Below the pieces are notes generated by a model that was not told the DNA's origin, ran no database searches, and saw nothing but the letters and a program-made list of their open reading frames with translations. Of a stretch of 64,000 nt of DNA, positions 11,806 to 24,343 are shown piece by piece (within the stretch, counting starts at the first letter, position 1; the number at the start of each line of letters is the position of its first letter). Source of the DNA: Montifringilla adamsi (taxonomy: Eukaryota > Chordata > Aves > Passeriformes > Passeridae); assembly GCA_017590115.1 (NCBI GenBank), contig JAGGNK010010226.1, forward strand, positions 2,763,732 to 2,827,731. Direction: 5' to 3'. A program made the translations under genes and the position numbers.

Positions 11806-14800
11806 AAAGTATATTGATATAAATTCTCTGGGTGTGCTCATATTCCTTGTTCTCTGACTATGCTTGCATAAATAATGTTTTCATATATACTTCATGCAAC
11901 GAATCTATATGAGCTACTCCAAAATCTATCACTGACAAAATACGTAAGAAAATCTTTGCAACAAAATGAATTAGAACCCAGAGACATTTGGATACAAGTA
12001 TCCCCACAAAACAGCCCTATGGTTTTAAGTAGAGGATTGAGCTTTTCACTGCTTCTGACAATGGAGCACAGTTTGGGCTCTCTTCTGAGAGACATTTAGC
12101 AAATACTTTGCTACATCCAACTTCAAAAGCCATCTGGAAATTATACTGGGGCATGTGTCATCCTGGTAACACAGAAACAGAAAACTTTGAGGGATCCTGA
12201 GGGGCAACAGAATCCAGCCCTACTGTCTCCTCTTTCACTAGGCAAGAGACATTTAATCCAGAGAAGTCCACAGCACACCCACCTTTTATACTCCTCAGTT
12301 CTCTCATCTGCTTCAGAAAGCTCAAGAAGAAACCAAAGCAAGGCTCTAATTAATCAACCCCCTCAAGACATCTCATACTCAATAATCTGTGCCAAATATT
12401 AGTTTATACATGGTTTGACAATATTGGGTCCCACTACATCACAGGAGCTACATTTCCTTTTCAAGTGTTCCTCAAGGAAAGCTTCCTGCACTGAACTTCC
12501 ATAGTTTGAGTATTTCAGCTAACAACAGTATCACTTGCTGGGTTTATACTACTTCCAGGAGTAAAAAGGGTTATCTTACTCTATGAAAAATGCAGTAAAA
12601 GATAAAAAATTGCAACCACATTTTGTAATAATTTACTACTAAGGGCTCGGTTTTGCAGTGTACAGACCAGTTTCATAGAGGATGAGAGGGTTTGGGCTGT
12701 TACTTTTAGCTCTGTGGCTGATCTCTTGATGAATAAAATGCCTACCCCCCTCTCCCAACGGGATCTAGAAATAATAACAATTTTAAAAAAATAAACAGTT
12801 AGAATTTTAACAGCTACCTCAGTTATGGGTTGCTTTCCCAAATCTCCTTTTTGTATGAAGTGAGACTCAAATAAAACTCAAATTACCTCTGCAATGTAGA
12901 TCTGGGTAGAAGTTAAAAGAGATGAAGAGAGAAATGCACCCACTATTGAGTACACTGTCAATCACATCTCCAAGACCATTATTAGGATTTACAGTGAAGC
13001 ACAGATACCCTACAGGACCACAACTTCTCAATATCAGAAAAAAAGTCACCTAAATTCAGCACAACCTTGGTAATTACCAGCCATAGTTAACTGGGATCAG
13101 TTATCTAAATTGAAATACAGTCAGCTCACTCTGAAGTTTCCAAACACTGCTTTGCTCTTCTAAAAAGAAAAAGGTCCCATGTAGTTTTACTGGTCCAATT
13201 TCTCTTTGGTAGAACAGAGAGTATTTTTCCAGTTTTGAATTAATAAACCAGTTGTTGAGACAAGGCCTCTTAAACTGGGTGCAACTCCTTAAGTACCTGC
13301 ATGTATCCCTGCTTGAAACACCATTCTCAGTTTTACTCCTTTCTCCCATTCTGTCACATTTGGTCCTCCAAAAATGCTGGGGGCTCAACTGGACTATTAT
13401 TAAGAATTTGAATAGTAAACATTTCTTAACAACATGTGAGATTTAAAATACTTCAGTAGAGATGACAATGCAGTAACAGCTTTGCCTGGTAAAATGCACA
13501 CCACCTGCAAGGTGAGCACTTGCTCTTCCCTTTACTTAAGGAGGGGAGAGAAAGACAGGTTCCAGTCAGAAAATGAAGATATGAAACGTAAACATCAGAA
13601 TTAACTCCATCTAGGATGACCTAAAAACATTTTAATTACATTTTCAGCAAAACACAGCTCATAATTAATGAGACCACCAAATTTGCAGAGACACAAGTAG
13701 AGTACCCAGATTAATTCTGGAAGCTTGTTTGCTGCCAGAGTTTATCTGATGTATTGGGAATATTCTTAGAAGCTAGTAATCATGGAAGGAGATTGATCTG
13801 AGAAGTTGGTCTGCAGTGTGCATGCTTGAGAGATGTTACCAGTTCTCCCTGTTGAGAAAGATTACTAGTTCCCAATCTTCTTTAGTGTTCTGGGTTAGAA
13901 TGGTGTTCTAATGATATCTTCTTGCCTTTTTTTTTTTCAATTCAGATTCTAATTTTGTAAGCACATGCCTATTTTTTTACTTTGCTAGAAGAATATACTT
14001 TGTGTCTACAATATTGTAAGATAAGAGAAAGACTCACATGATTTGACAGTTATCAAACACATTATTTCCTAGAAAGATATCCCCATCATACCTTGAACCA
14101 CGTTAATATTATCTAGTGATTTTGTCCTCCCAGATGTGTTCTGGATTCTTGGAACCAGGGCGTGGTTTTCAGCTTGTGGCTGCTGTCAGAGCAATGAAAT
14201 GCCACCTCCACTGCAGCTCACAAATTGACACACAGCTGCATGTACTGGAGAACATAAAGCCAGATCACAATGCCAGCAGCACCACTTTGACCTTGCAACA
14301 CAGTTATTTATCCCACTGGAAAGTTTAGCAATACTTCCTACAGTTTATTTGAAAGAAGAGTTAAAAAACTGCCCCCAATTGTTTTGGTTGGTTTCATTTG
14401 GTATAGTCATGCATACAGAAAGTATCGATAATTGTCATAGTGTGCATTTCCCTGCAGTAAAACTCACACAAACGTTTTCTTTGTCATCAAAATGTTACTC
14501 CAGCCCCTATCTAAAGAAAAAGTAATGACTACAAAAGCAAAAGTAAACCAAAACCTTAAATGAAGGAAAAGTACTGCTTCCTTAACTGAATCCTTAAGAT
14601 AAAGCAAATACAACTGATTTTATATAGATTTTTTTTTTCTTTTTTTTTTCCATCTGCCTCAGGATTGGTACATTCTGGAACAGCTTGCCAGTGCTTGGCT
14701 GCTTAGTTCACTAGAAGGAAAAAATTAAAAAATAGTAAAAAAAAAAATTTTAAAAAGTAATTAAAAAGCCCTCTTTGGTTTTAGCAAAGGTTTTTCCCAC

Positions 14801-17800
14801 ATGGAAGCTTTCCCAATAGCTGTGAGTCCTGATGCCTTTTTGCAAGGACAGCTCAGACATCTCTGGGCTAGCCTACCTTCTGCAGTCCTCTCAATTTCTA
14901 CACTCTGCTTCTTGGATCAAGTTCCCAAACGTTTACACTCCTAAGCATTCTCACAGCTCCTGCCTTGTGCGTGGTTGCTGGGCTGATTCTGGCACTGTTT
15001 TTTCCTCAGTTCCTTTCCAGCAATGAGTCAGTCTGTGGTGCAGCACAAGTCTCAGCACAGCAGCTGCCTTCATCTTCCTCTTACTTTAACGAGCAATACT
15101 CTGCTTACCCTCTCACAAAAGGCCAAGCTTTAATATTTGTTGTAGAGGTCAGCAGCAGCTCTGCTGCCTTTTGTCTAGAGTTCAGGACTCCTCCAAGGCT
15201 TGCTCCTTCTCTCACAAGTAGTGTTCCAACACAGATAGATTTTCTTCACCCTTCCAGCAAGTTTTCAGTAGGTGCCTACTTAGATGGCAAAGCCAACAGC
15301 TGAGAAGATGTTAGCAGCTTGATAAGAAAAGATGGCACAGCATAATTGAAAGATGGGAGGTTACAAGAGATTTCATCTACTGAAAAAACAACTCACCTGC
15401 ACATGAATACTCTATTTTTTTAACACCAAAAGTCAATGTGGCCATGGAATATCTCTAACTTTGTATCCTAATGGGCCCAATAGTTCAAACCTTGTTCCAT
15501 TTTTTGATTTGCATTTGTTCAACTTTAATGAATTTAAGGAATACAGGAATGCTTCTATGAAACCAATGCTGTTAGTAGGATACAAAAACTAGAGGAAAAA
15601 TAATCTTATAGGAGGCAGAAAATTTATTGTTGCACAGGTGAAATACCTGACTTATAAATCCAGAAATATTTATATAAAATACTTTTGCTTGCTGCTATTA
15701 CAGAACAACCTCTTAAAGAACTTAAAGAAAGACCTCTTAAAGGCAGCTCTTCCATTTAATTTAGAACAAAACCCACATATCCTATCATTTTCCTGTGCCA
15801 TCAAAGATGCATTCACTTTGGAATTCAGCAATAGTCACAAAGCAACTGCTGAAGCCCTGAGATAACAAGGACCATCATGCACCAAACTTCTAGAATGCAA
15901 GGAGCCCATTTATCTTAGTGTGGAGCACAGGTGTCTCTGGCACATGTTATCAGTTCAATGTGCTGTTTTATGCTTTCAAATATTGAAGATACCAGTACCA
16001 CCATGAAGATGGAAACAAGTCTTCCTTTACAGTTCCTTACACAGCTTTTTCCTTTTTTGTGCATTACAATGCAAAGTTCATATGCCATCAATCCTGCTTT
16101 CATGTCTTCCTTATTAAAATACCTTTTCCTGAATAAAGCATTTTTTTAATTAATCAGTCTTTTCTGTTGCCCTGAATTGTCCTATCACAAGAAGATGTGT
16201 ATGAGATTAGGAGTTGAAGCAGAATCCAACATAGGATTCTGGCACTTGAAGGTTATTTGTCACATGGAGATTCATGCCATATTAGTCATTTTATACATGG
16301 CTACAAGGGAAACATCTGCAAGGTCTAAGAGTGATAAGGAGCAATCTGCCCTGCTACTAAAAAAAAAAGAAGGCTGCATTCTATTCAAAGGCTGCAGATA
16401 AGACTTAATTAACTAAGATTTCATAATGGAGAAATGATGGATAATGTAGACCAAATATATTCCACATTCACAAAAGCATCAAGAAAATATGTCAAAGAGA
16501 GAATCTTAAGCTTTCTTTTTTTTTTCATTCCCTCAGAGGTATTTGCAGTCCTGAATAAAAAATATGGCTAAAACAATTTCAAGCAACTCTCAATATCAAC
16601 TTTTCCAGAGATGCTATTTTTAAGTTCTGATCTTGTGATTCCACTCCCTCTCCTACACATGCTTTTGCAAGCACTACTAAAACACACTATTTTAAACCAT
16701 GATGGAGAATGCAGAGAAGACCTCAAAGTATTAGCTTTGCTGGCCATTTTCACAGAGAAGAGGTTAAGCCACATAAATTTTAATAGTACTCTTGCTACTC
16801 ATTTCAGAGAGAAACGAAGCTGGTTGGTGGCATGGAAAAGAAGGATGGTATTAGAAGTTATAGGAGGAGAAAACAGAAAAACCTTTTCACTGACAATAAA
16901 CAACAAGCTTGACCTTTTGGAGGAGGGTACTCCTTCCTAACACTGCATTTCAAATGAGCCGAAAAGGAGATCTTAGCAGCACAGAATGATTTATAAAATG
17001 ACAAATCCTGCAGCAGGAGAGAAGAGGGAGCCCAAATGACAAAGGAATTAATCCCCATGACTGCAGGCAGTGCTTCACTTCTAGTGAAGTCTGCAACCAA
17101 AGGCATTTGCATCTGCATCCTGACTGAACTGCAATTCTGTTTAGCAAAGGCCTTGCTTTACATCTCTACTGGATTGAAATTAAACCCATATATTGCTAAG
17201 TAAGTCCCTCACACTTCATCTGGCTACAGCCAGTACTATTTGGGCTGGTTTTAGTTTGGGAGGTACTGAGACATGTGAGTTTCAAAGCCAACAGAAATCT
17301 CGGAAACAAACAGAACTTCCATTCCTGATCAAGCCTGTCACAGCTCAGCCCTTGGAAATACTTGCAGCCTTGTCAACAGTTTTCCTTTCAAAATATATTG
17401 CTGAATCCAAAAGTTAATCTAAAACATTTTAGCTGGCTGGGAACTGCTACTTCTCAACCCAACCATAATTGTGCCAGCATTTTTTTTTCTTATCTCAGTA
17501 ACTTTGAGTTGTATTCTTGAAAAGATTGTTAAAATATGTTACAAGACCTGTCCTTCACAGCAGTGATATCAGAGTGGTAAGCAAAGAGACTTTCATCATG
17601 TAACAACTCTTAGCTGCCAGCCTGCTTTACTGCATATTAGTGAATAAAATGGGATAACCACGTGTTGTACAAGAATAATTGGCTGAAGTGATCAATATGA
17701 TTGGCTTCCACTCATGCAGTTTTCGTAGCCACACAAATCAGTTTGCATTTGCCTGATCTCTCAGTTGGCGTTAAATAACCAAATGTGTAATCTGGGATTG

Positions 17801-18589
17801 GCATTTAAAAAACATTAAAACCAATTAAGGGCAATAAATACTCCCAGGAAAGCCAAAGGAAAAGCTTGATACCAAGACTTCAAAATTGCTTAAAGAAATT
17901 AAGAAAAAAAAAAAAAGCAAGGAAAAAATTCTACATAAGCAAATGTATCTGGTGAAAAAATTATTCTGTAAAATGCATTGGAAAAGTTACTTTGTTTTGT
18001 AATTACTTTCATAATTCAGCTCTTATGTTACCCATAATGCTCCCAGGTCTGTGTAGGACAAAGGGAACTCTGCATCCAAAAAAGTGATACATATGGTTTT
18101 AATTGCTTTTCGCAGTAAAGTCAGAGTCCAATGTAAAGAAAAGTTATTCCAACCTCCAGCTTGCAAACCAGGTTTTCATGTGAAAATTTCCAGTAAAAAA
18201 GCAGCAACAGATGTAGATGAAGCTATAAACTGGCTTGGGACAATTTTTTTCAGTCTGTCCACTCCCAATCAACTACCATCCACTTCTGCCTAATCAACAC
18301 TGGTTTTACTTAGAGCAGTTGAGGCTTCCCTCACAAAATCTCTTCCCAGAATGAATCAGCTGTACTCACAGCAATGTCCAATTACTTCCTTCTCCTTTTG
18401 TTCTCTTTTTTAAAATGTCCTATATGCCTTATTCTGTTTCCCTATCATTCCTAAAATCATAGATTTAGTATATATTATCCTTTTAAAATCAGGTGGTAAA
18501 ATAAAGAAACACAGAAAGTTACTGCACAGCAATGAAGCTGTCTCTTCTGACACTCTGAAGAGCGAAAGAAATCGACTTTGAATGTCTAT

Positions 18590-18619
18590 AAAATATAATA
18601 TAATACAATATAATATAGT
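18590..18619. repeat. TATAATA-type low-complexity repeat
   Basis: AAATATAATATAATACAATA and the bases after it form an imperfect 5-bp-unit (ATATA/ATACA) tandem repeat. Confidence 0.7.
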
Positions 18620-19080
18620 GTTTTTCTGATTTGATTCCTTTGTCTTGGATAGAGTCAGGGCATTCGGCACTGAGTAAACCTTCACTTACAGAAATTGTAT
18701 TACACAGTACAGCTTTACTGCCCTCAGAATAAATGTTACTTTTGTCTTAAATAAATTAATCTGACAATTTCCATAGGTGAGGAGTATCTGCTGTTATGTC
18801 CTCTACTCTTCCACCTACCTGTAATGTGTTTCATTCTGCATGGGAACCACATTTCTGTGAGGGGAAAGCAAAGGAATGTAGGCTATCCAAAGCTAAATGT
18901 TGGGGTCAATGTAAAGGTTAGCAGAGGATATGAGAAGAAACATTTCAAACTTCAAGAAAGAAAAAGATGATGTGAGAGATAACTAAAATATTATCAGAGA
19001 AACAAAAAGGTAAATATTTTATTATGAGTGAAAGTTAAGATTTATTAGGTCTGATAAATAAATAGACTAAGCACATCAGA

Positions 19081-19131
19081 ATGAAATAAAAATAATAAAA
19101 TAGAAATAATAAAAACAACAACAAACAAACC
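19081..19131. repeat. AAT/AAC-rich low-complexity tract
   Basis: Runs of AATAATAAAA are followed by AACAACAACAAACAAACC. This is simple sequence on the plus strand. Confidence 0.65.
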
Positions 19132-19620
19132 TGCTTAACTTGTTGAAATTTTACAAGGTGCTGACAACTAAATTTGTAGAAGATACTTCTTATTTGTTTA
19201 AAATTTCCCATCAAACTATAAATATAAATATTTTGTTTTGTCATGAGTCACAGAAGGTCTGAATTATTAGCATCTGTGACGGATACAGAACAAGCAACTA
19301 TCACCCAAGTTAAAATGCTAATACACTTTGTGGTTGCAAGCAACCACTACAAAATGGCACCTGAATGAACTCCCTCCAGAACAAATCTTCACTTGTCCTT
19401 TCAATAAAAGTATGGATACGATGGTTAAAGTATGGAGTGAAAGAAAAATTTTGATAAACGTGCATTTATTCATGCTGTGTATGCATTCTTTAACTGCTAC
19501 ATACTTTGTATGGGCTGGGATTATACTTTTTTCATCTCCTTTATATCTGTCTTTCTGATACATTATTAAATATGTTCAGAGTTTAGACTTTCAAAACAAC
19601 TTTCCATTTATAACCAAAGG

Positions 19621-19670
19621 GAAAAAAAAAAACCAAAAAACCAAAGCCTAAAGAAAAGAAAACCAAACAC
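19621..19670. repeat. A-rich low-complexity tract
   Basis: GAAAAAAAAAAACC is followed by AAAAAACC, AAAGAAAAGAAAACC and AAAC. No element body is recognised next to it. Confidence 0.7.
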
Positions 19671-22600
19671 TAATGAAAACTCTGTAAATTTCGGCTTAAT
19701 ATGCAATCCCCTGAAAATGTATTAAAAAGGTTCACTTTAACCTATAGTCAATGTTATTTAGGTATCATGCCTTTAATGAAAGAGCATTTACCAGTAATAT
19801 CTAAGTGGATTGGAGGATACAAAATTCCCTGAAAAGCAATGAGGCTTTCCTTCCCTGCATATTCTTACCACTCCACTGTGCAGGTCCTTGGCTCAGCACG
19901 AGAGAGCTTTTCACGTGAGAATACCTGAACGGAACCTTTAGTTCAACAATGCTTTTTTCTGTCATCAAAATTCTTGGTAGTCATCTCGGTAACAAAAAAG
20001 CAGAATCTGTCAGTTTGAACCTGAACTCAGAGAGTATTTTATGTGAAAAGATAGCCCAGAATTGATCAGATGAGTTGTACAGTCTAGCAAGCTGAATCAA
20101 TAGCAGTGATATATTTAAAGACAATCTGAGAAATGGTTTCTGCTGTTCTTCTTCAGTAAGTTTGCACCCCGTTCTCCTAAGGCTTAGGATAAAAAGCAAG
20201 AAAAGAAAGGAACAGACAAAATTCCCAAGGTTTTCAGATGCTTTTCACTTTATCATTTCAAGTTCTTTAAGGGCCGTTCACAATATATGTATAATTCTAC
20301 TACCATTCAATGACTTAAAATTGTGAATCCTACCTGTGACCGTATCTTCAATCTGAGAAAAAAAAAAGTCTGAATTGCCAACACTTAGGTTGTTAACTGT
20401 GTATTTTCAGTTGGTTTTAAATCACAGGTAATCAAATTAATAGGTGTTGGCATGAAAAAACCAAAGCAGCCCAACACAGCCATCTTTAAGGTTGTTCAAG
20501 AAGCATTCCCAGTAAATTTAACACACTTTAAAAAATAAATTCTTGGATGTAACTGGTGATATCCAGCCCTTTGGAGACTGCAGAAACACGTATGCTCTTG
20601 AGCATTAATTTGGTTGGAGGTTGGAAATATCAACAGTTTATGGACTAAAGCACAAGAACAAGAAAAAAGAAACCTTGTTTATATGAACACAGCAGCCATC
20701 AGACATTTGTTAATGTTCTATAAAGGGCTCCCAAAGTTCATTAAAAAAGTATATAAGCCTTTCTGCTCCCTTTTTGAGAAAAGGCATGTTGCCTCTGTAC
20801 ATGATGACAAGGATGCACTGGAAAGGTTTTTTGGTATCTACAAATTCCTCCATGAGGAACAGCAGCATTGACTCCATCGTGCCCTCAGAGAGAGGTTGCT
20901 TATCACTTGACCACTGGGATTTGCATAATAAATGATAACACCAAACTTCTACAATACATCCCTGCTGTTACTTCCGTTTTCTGTGCCTCTGTTTCTCCTC
21001 TTTGTCTGCCTCTGCAGCAACTAAATGTCCGTTCTCCTGCTAGGAAAGTGTCACACAGGAGCCGACTTTGGATCTGAAAACAAAATAGGTGTGTGGGCAA
21101 GTGTCCTATCCTTGTGCTTTACAGTCACCCGGGCCAAACACACAAAATTACATAATACAGGTTTCTACAACTGCCCCACATCACCTGTGAGGCTGGTGGT
21201 TTAATATTTACCATGCCTGTCTACAGGATTTCTCTACAGGGGCAAACAGCAGCAGAAGACAGACAACATGCTTTTCTGGCAGGAAGCTTTGCAGGGTCTA
21301 AATTTGGGGAAGAGAACCAGGCTATCTTCTGTCCATGGGAATCTCTGCTGACTGCCAGGCAAACAAGAAATCTTGCTCCAATAGCTACACATTTTATTTT
21401 ACGACATATCCTCAACTCAGTGCTTCTTATTTTTACCTGAATACAGGCATTTCCTTAGCCTGAGATGAAAATAAATACCTGAAAAGAGATAATAATGTCC
21501 TGTGGTCTTAAGGACAGCAAAAAAGACTCGACCTTCACCTGTGAGGAAGGTTTGGCTTAAAGAACCTCTATGCAAATAAGTCAAATGTACAAATAAATAC
21601 ATTTTCAACTCTTCCTTTCATACAAATCTAATTTCTTGACATCTAAAGCATGTGTAACTTCACCATGTGAGATCTTCTGATATGAATGTTCCTAAAGTCA
21701 GCATCATGCCTGAGAAATTCTCTGAAACCCACTGTTAATAAAAGCCATGAACTCAAGTATACTAAGAAAGTGCTTAATTTCTCTCTTAAATGATAGAAAA
21801 CAATTTATTGAACAAAGGAACAGAAGCAGTTCAGATAATTGCCACCAAAATAATTACAAAACATTAATGTTACCATGGGGTAATAACAGAGTGGCTGAAG
21901 TGATGACAAATTTGAATTTGTTCTACTGAAATAAAGAATTAAAAACCCTGATTCTACAACTGTGAACACTTGGTTGTGGGATTTGGCTACTTTCTGCAAA
22001 TAAGTTTCAGGATATCTGTGGGGTGACCACTTTCCAATTTTTTGCTTTCTTCTAAAAAGGAATTAACTTATTTTTTTCTTTCAATATAGGTTTTTTTATA
22101 TCCATTTATTCACAATGATTTTACATTTAATTTTCTTCCAAGCTTGATTTTTCCCTTCTTACTTTTGAAACTGATGGTCTTCATTACTACATGTATATCA
22201 AGATTAAATAATTCACTGTGTTCTTTTGTTATAAAATAAAAAAAATTACAATTCTGTCCTTATTGGTTTTATTTCCTGTCTTTTTAGTTAATACTCTCGA
22301 TTCTAATAAAATCTTTTTTCTTGCCATAATTTTCTTTCCTATCTGAAAAACCTAATACCATACATAATTCTCTGTTTCTCATGTGGCTGTAACAAAATAC
22401 AGTGGGAGATATTTAATTTTATAGCTTCATAATTAAGATAAGTTAAGCTGAATGAAGAATTGGTCTTATAAGACTAAAGAAAGCCAAAGAAAGATTTGTA
22501 ACTAGTATGGACTCATAAAGATGCTATAAAGAAAAAGTGCATTTTTGTACATTATAAAACATTCTTCTAAGGCCAATGGAAATTAATATTTACAAATTGT

Positions 22601-23074
22601 TCTGAATCTTTTTTTCTAAGTATACAATAGTCCACTTGTTAACATTGACATATTTATCTGGCCTCTCTCAGTTGTAGGAAAAAATTATGTCAATTTTCCC
22701 TCAGACTGCCTTCCTATTCTGTCACACACATTATTTCATGAAACATGAATCCAAATGTTCTGTTTCTTTTCAATTTCCTTTCACCACAAATTCCAGAGTC
22801 CCTCTCTTCATGGCTTTTAGTAACAATTCAGCCTTTCTAGTCTAATGGCAAAAACTCAATACTGCTGTCTTTAATCAGGCTACTTTTCACTTCAGTGTCT
22901 TCAATACCGAAGATTCAACCCTTTGTTAGAACTACTTTTTTTCCAGGTCAGATGTTATGTCTGTGATTCCACATTAAGGGTCTACTCTCATAACAAACAG
23001 CAAGCCTTGACAAGACGTCTGAAAAACACAGACATAGAAGGAAAAAAAGATAATAGATTTTTTATTAAAGAGCA

Positions 23075-23120
23075 TCTTTTAGAAGTTGAAATAATCAAGT
23101 AGTCAAGCACTTCTAAAAGA
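23075..23120. repeat. Inverted repeat, 12-bp perfect arms
   Basis: TCTTTTAGAAGT (23075-23086) is the exact reverse complement of ACTTCTAAAAGA (23109-23120), with a 22-base spacer. No other element features are seen around it. Confidence 0.75.
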
Positions 23121-24310
23121 CTCAGAAGACTTTGTACCTGAATATGGTCCATTACAATTATAGTAACTATAATGCAAAGCTAACCCATATTGCTTGGAAA
23201 ACCAAAAAAATAGTGATGTTTAACTAATTAGGGGGAGCAGAGCATGTTTGTCTCTTTCCATTCCAAATCAAAGATCCATTGGTTAGTTGGTTCAAACCAT
23301 CTATGACCACAAGTTTATGTCAGACTTGTGACAGTTGAATAGACGAAGGTCCAAAGAAGCCGCTTTCAAATTATGATAACAAAACTGACATGATCCTGAT
23401 ACTTTCTATCCTAACGAGCTCACTAACAGAAGATGTGACAGACTGTACAAATAAGGGGACACCATTCACTCATGCATTGAGGACCAAAACAAGTATGTGG
23501 ATTTTCTTATTTCATGAGCTGCGGCTTTCGAATGGCTCGTCCTGTGGGCATAATACTGCAAACCGTAACCTCAGTGTGACCACAGGAGCCACAGTACACA
23601 GCAAATCCCTCTGAAAGTAAAGAACAGAAAATCATTTGATGAGAAGAAATAGCTGCCTTTCACATACTGCAGAAAGGCAAGTCCCCAGCCTCTGACAGAT
23701 TTTGGTATAGGCTGAATAGGCAGCTTTTACTGTCTGTCTAATTCACTGAGAGCATCCTTGACTGGGAAGGACAACCTCCCTTGAACAGCCATGTCTCTTG
23801 ATCCCAAGGAATGAAATACTCCAAAGAAATACCATATGCCTCTAGAAACTCCACATATGAATAGAACATAGTAGCAACCAGTATGTAAGAGATAGAAAAA
23901 AGCCTACTCTACAAACCGAAAATAGCATAAGTAGTAGACCTCAGGATAACTCAACATAAAACGGGGACACTGTTCCATTGGATTGTGTACATTCTGGGAT
24001 TCTGCTCCAGAAGTACCAGATGTTTGGTATTAATGCAGATACATTAAGCTCAAAATTGGTTACATAATGAACAGCAGTGCTGATTCAAATGTGTTTATAA
24101 ACACAGAGGTTATGTTGAAAGAAACACAGGCATTTAGAAATGCTATGTATATTTGTGTATGATTCTCTGCATATAAACTGGCCTCAAGTGTTATGCTTTG
24201 ATTAATCCCTATAAATCAGACTTTCAAAACTAAAGGCAATTAACAGTAACAGCAACCACAGAAATAATACAGGAAAAATAAAGGTTTACCTATGCAAAAT
24301 ACTCGTGGGG

Positions 24311-24343
24311 TTTTTTTGTTTTGTTGTTTTTTGTTTTTTTTTT
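24311..24343. repeat. T-rich (GTTTT)n tract
   Basis: TTTTTTTGTTTTGTTG followed by TTTTTTG and a run of T. It could be the reverse complement of a poly-A-like tract, but no element is recognised downstream. Confidence 0.75.

Noticed and set aside
20614..20871. 85-codon frame with protein-like composition (KGLPKFIKKVYKPF, DALERFFGIYKFLHEEQQ)
   Set aside because: The first codon is TTG and the first ATG (20683) leaves only 62 codons. An in-frame stop lies just upstream at 20599-20601. No family recognised, so it is kept only as a curiosity.
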